Below are positions 54,172 to 56,301 of a DNA stretch of 56,301 bases, one piece after another. The stretch lies in the IMG/VR virus record IMGVR_UViG_3300044684_000298, positions 1 to 56,301 of that record; one strand, 5' to 3'. A program made the position numbers and the translations under genes. Each line of letters opens with the position of its first letter. Position 1 is the first letter of the stretch. The DNA comes from a virus. The notes under the pieces are model-generated. The model was not told the DNA's origin. It searched no databases and saw nothing but the letters and a program-made list of their open reading frames with translations.

Positions 54172-56301
54172 GTGGAGTCGTTCCTGCCCCCGGTCCTCGT
54201 CGAGCTCGGGGCCGAGGACACCGGCGCCGTCAAGGCCATCCGCGGTCTCGTCAATGCTCTCAAGACGCTCCCGGAGGTCGCCACCGCGGCGTCGGACGCG
54301 CTGAAGGTCGTCCAGGACGCGGCCGTGCAACTCGGCGCGGGCATCACCGAGCCCCTGGACGCGGCCAAGACCAGCATCCGGGGCCTGGCGTCGGCGATGC
54401 GCGCGCTCGCGAAAACGGCGCAGACCACGGACGACGAGGGCCAGACAGCGATGCAGCAGATCGCTGCGTCCGCGCGGGAGATGGGCGCCGCCGTCGCCGA
54501 AGGCAGCACCGCGGCCCGCGAATCGCTCTCTGGGCTGCGCGGGGACTTCCGCACCACCGCGACCGAGGCCACCGGCGCCGCCGCCCAGACCACCGCCGCC
54601 GCACGCGAGTCCGCGACCGCGGCCGAGACCAGCGCGGGCGCCGCGTCGACCTCGGCAGCCGAGGCCTCGGCGGCGATGGGCGAGACCGCCGGTGCGCTGA
54701 TGAAGTACGTCACCGGTCTCGCGGGCACGGCGTTCGGCCTGTTCGAGGCGGTCAAGGGCGCGACGAAGTTCAACAGCGAGATCACCAAGCTCAACACCCA
54801 GGCCGGGGTGTCGAAGAGCCAGCTCGCGGGTCTGGGCAACGGCGTGCTCGACCTGGCGGGGCAGGTCGGCGAGAGTCCGGATTCGCTGGCGGAGGCCCTG
54901 TTCCACGTCGAGTCGAACTTCGCGAGCCTGGGGATCACCGCGCCGAAGGCACTCGACATCGTCAAGGTCGCGGCCGAGGGGGCGCAGGTCGGCGGCGCGA
55001 ACCTGGTCGACGTCACCAACGCCCTCACCGCCGCCGTCGCGAGCGGGATCCCGGGCGTGCAGAACATGCAGCAGGCCATGGGCGCGCTGAACGCGATCGT
55101 GGGCGCGGGCGACATGCAGATGCAGGACCTGGCCGACGCCTTCGGCTCGGGCATGGTCGCCACCGTCAAGGGCTTCGGCCTGTCACTGGACGACGTCGGC
55201 GCCGCCCTCGCTGTCTTCGGCGACAACAACATCCGAGGGGCGAAGGCCGGAACCGACCTGCGCATGACCGTGCAGGCTCTCGCGCAGCCCGTGTCCACGG
55301 CCACGGACGTGATGCACCGGCTCGGCATCACGACCGGAACGTTCGCCCAGGACATGCGCTCCGGAGGCCTGCTCAAGGCCATGGACGACCTGATCACGCG
55401 CATGCGCAACGCCGGGATCAACGCCAAGGAGCAGGGCCAGATCATCACCGAGCTTTTCGGCAAGAAGGCCGGCTCCGGCATCAATGTCCTGGCTGACCAG
55501 ATGGACCGGCTGCGGTCGAAGTACCCGGCGATCACGGACGGGGCGAACAAGTTCGGCGGGGCGTGGCAGACCGCTTCCCACACGGCGGGGCAGGAGTTCA
55601 ATGACCTGAAGTCGGGTCTGGAGGCGCTGGGGGTCAAGCTCGGTACGGCACTCCTGCCGCCGCTGACGAAGGTCCTGGGGTGGATCCGGCAGGGCGTCAC
55701 GTGGGTCACGCAGCACAAGGCGGCGGTGCAGGCCCTGGCATCGGTGCTCGGCGGCGTGCTCGTCGCGGCCCTGTGGGGCATCGTGTCCGCGCTGGTGGCG
55801 ATGGACTCGGTGCCGATCGTGGCCGTGATCGCCGGGATCGCCGCGGCGCTGATCTTCGCCTACGTGCACTTCAAGAGCTTCCGCACCGTCGTGGACGACG
55901 TCGCGAAGTTCCTGAAGAGCGTGTTCGTCGGCGCGATCCACATCGCCAAGGACGTCATCAAGGACCTGGTGTCCTGGTGGAACGGGCACAAGCAGATCTT
56001 CATCGACGCCTGGAACGACCTGATGAAGGGGGTCCACAAGGCCGCGTTGTGGTTCCAGGTGAACGTGATCAACTGGATCAAGTATTTGATCTTCGAGGTC
56101 GAGACATGGTGGAAGGCCCACTCTCAGCAGATCGCCGAGGTCTGGCACGTCGTCTGGGAAACGATCAAGACGGTTCTGAAGGTCGCGTGGGACGGCACGA
56201 TCAAGCCCACGATCACGCTGATCGTGTTCTTCTGGAAGAACGCCTGGGACACCATCCGCGACGTCTTCAAGCTGGTCTGGAACGTGATCAAGGACGTGCT
56301 C
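54172..56301 (+). CDS. Tail tape-measure protein, N-terminal part (continues off the right edge)
   Basis: 710 codons visible; GTG at 54172 with GGGGG seven bases upstream. Residues ~1-180 are Ala-rich coiled coil. Residues ~190-480 are the TP901-type core: FNSEITKLNTQAGVSKSQLA, LAEALFHVESNFASLG, MQQAMGALNAIVGAGDMQ, NNIRGAKAGTDLRMTVQ, ITELFGKKAGSG. Two hydrophobic segments follow (~525-565), then Trp/Lys-rich amphipathic helices. It is open at the window end; the C-terminal part is at 1-1163. Confidence 0.93.
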   Translation, partial: MESFLPPVLVELGAEDTGAVKAIRGLVNALKTLPEVATAASDALKVVQDAAVQLGAGITEPLDAAKTSIRGLASAMRALAKTAQTTDDEGQTAMQQIAASAREMGAAVAEGSTAARESLSGLRGDFRTTATEATGAAAQTTAAARESATAAETSAGAASTSAAEASAAMGETAGALMKYVTGLAGTAFGLFEAVKGATKFNSEITKLNTQAGVSKSQLAGLGNGVLDLAGQVGESPDSLAEALFHVESNFASLGITAPKALDIVKVAAEGAQVGGANLVDVTNALTAAVASGIPGVQNMQQAMGALNAIVGAGDMQMQDLADAFGSGMVATVKGFGLSLDDVGAALAVFGDNNIRGAKAGTDLRMTVQALAQPVSTATDVMHRLGITTGTFAQDMRSGGLLKAMDDLITRMRNAGINAKEQGQIITELFGKKAGSGINVLADQMDRLRSKYPAITDGANKFGGAWQTASHTAGQEFNDLKSGLEALGVKLGTALLPPLTKVLGWIRQGVTWVTQHKAAVQALASVLGGVLVAALWGIVSALVAMDSVPIVAVIAGIAAALIFAYVHFKSFRTVVDDVAKFLKSVFVGAIHIAKDVIKDLVSWWNGHKQIFIDAWNDLMKGVHKAALWFQVNVINWIKYLIFEVETWWKAHSQQIAEVWHVVWETIKTVLKVAWDGTIKPTITLIVFFWKNAWDTIRDVFKLVWNVIKDVL
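56188..56301 (+). repeat. 114-base exact repeat, copy at the right end
   Basis: Identical to 420-533. The codon frame is the same in both copies. Joining base 56301 straight to base 1 would break the frame, so the two window ends are not adjacent as they stand. Confidence 0.9.

Noticed and set aside
1-56301. Simple circular closure by trimming one terminal 114-base repeat
   Set aside because: Sequences upstream of the two copies differ by substitutions and a 45-base length change, so trimming would discard a real diverged segment (1-419).

Overview
The window is a nearly complete genome of a temperate siphovirus of a high-GC actinobacterium, most likely a Streptomyces. The evidence is the very high GC content, dense GTG/TTG starts with 1-8 base overlaps, an HK97-type head/long-tail gene order, a tyrosine integrase beside a tRNA-derived attP, and many small gene families typical of Streptomyces and its mobile elements. 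The attP is not split into attL and attR, so this looks like circular or packaged phage DNA rather than an integrated prophage. Both window ends lie inside the tail tape-measure gene and share an exact 114-base repeat, so the contig was opened there.

Layout, left to right. 1-8.0 kb: end of the tape measure, minor tail proteins, a PLD-family protein, and a lysis cassette (DUF1906-type hydrolase with small membrane proteins). 8.1-11.8 kb: NUDIX hydrolase, a large TPR-type regulator, small Cys-rich ORFs and an XRE regulator. 12.0-14.9 kb: attP with flanking arm repeats, integrase, two HTH regulators and a candidate excisionase. 15-27.5 kb: early/replication region with a RecA-like ATPase, UvrD-like helicase, an initiator gene that contains seven iteron-like dyads, a DnaB-like helicase, SSB and many small zinc-binding proteins. 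27.6-31.3 kb: accessory operon behind an operator-rich promoter. 31.4-33.5 kb: leftward cluster with a Ku end-binding protein. 33.7-38.6 kb: an actinomycete conjugation-like module (DUF2637 membrane protein, FtsK/TraB-like DNA pump, Spd-like small proteins) with a cluster of 8-base repeats at the 3-prime end of the pump gene. 39.7-39.9 kb: tRNA-Met(CAT) and tRNA-Ser(CGA). 40-54 kb: terminase, portal, Mu F-like protein, protease/scaffold, capsid with an inserted domain, connectors, tail genes with a -1 frameshift chaperone, and the start of the tape measure.

How it fits together. Lysogeny is run by Int and a small MerR/excisionase-like protein. A GTAGGC motif is repeated both at attP and upstream of the excisionase region, which suggests that one protein controls both excision and its own promoter. 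Replication is lambda-like: the initiator gene carries its own origin and is followed directly by the helicase. Ku could help close genome ends. The Tra-like module would allow, in principle, plasmid-style mycelial transfer of phage DNA, making this a phage/AICE (actinomycete integrative and conjugative element) hybrid. The main candidates for new biology are the Tra/clt-like module inside a complete phage, the intragenic iteron origin, and an extremely basic His/Arg/Lys repeat protein in the connector region.
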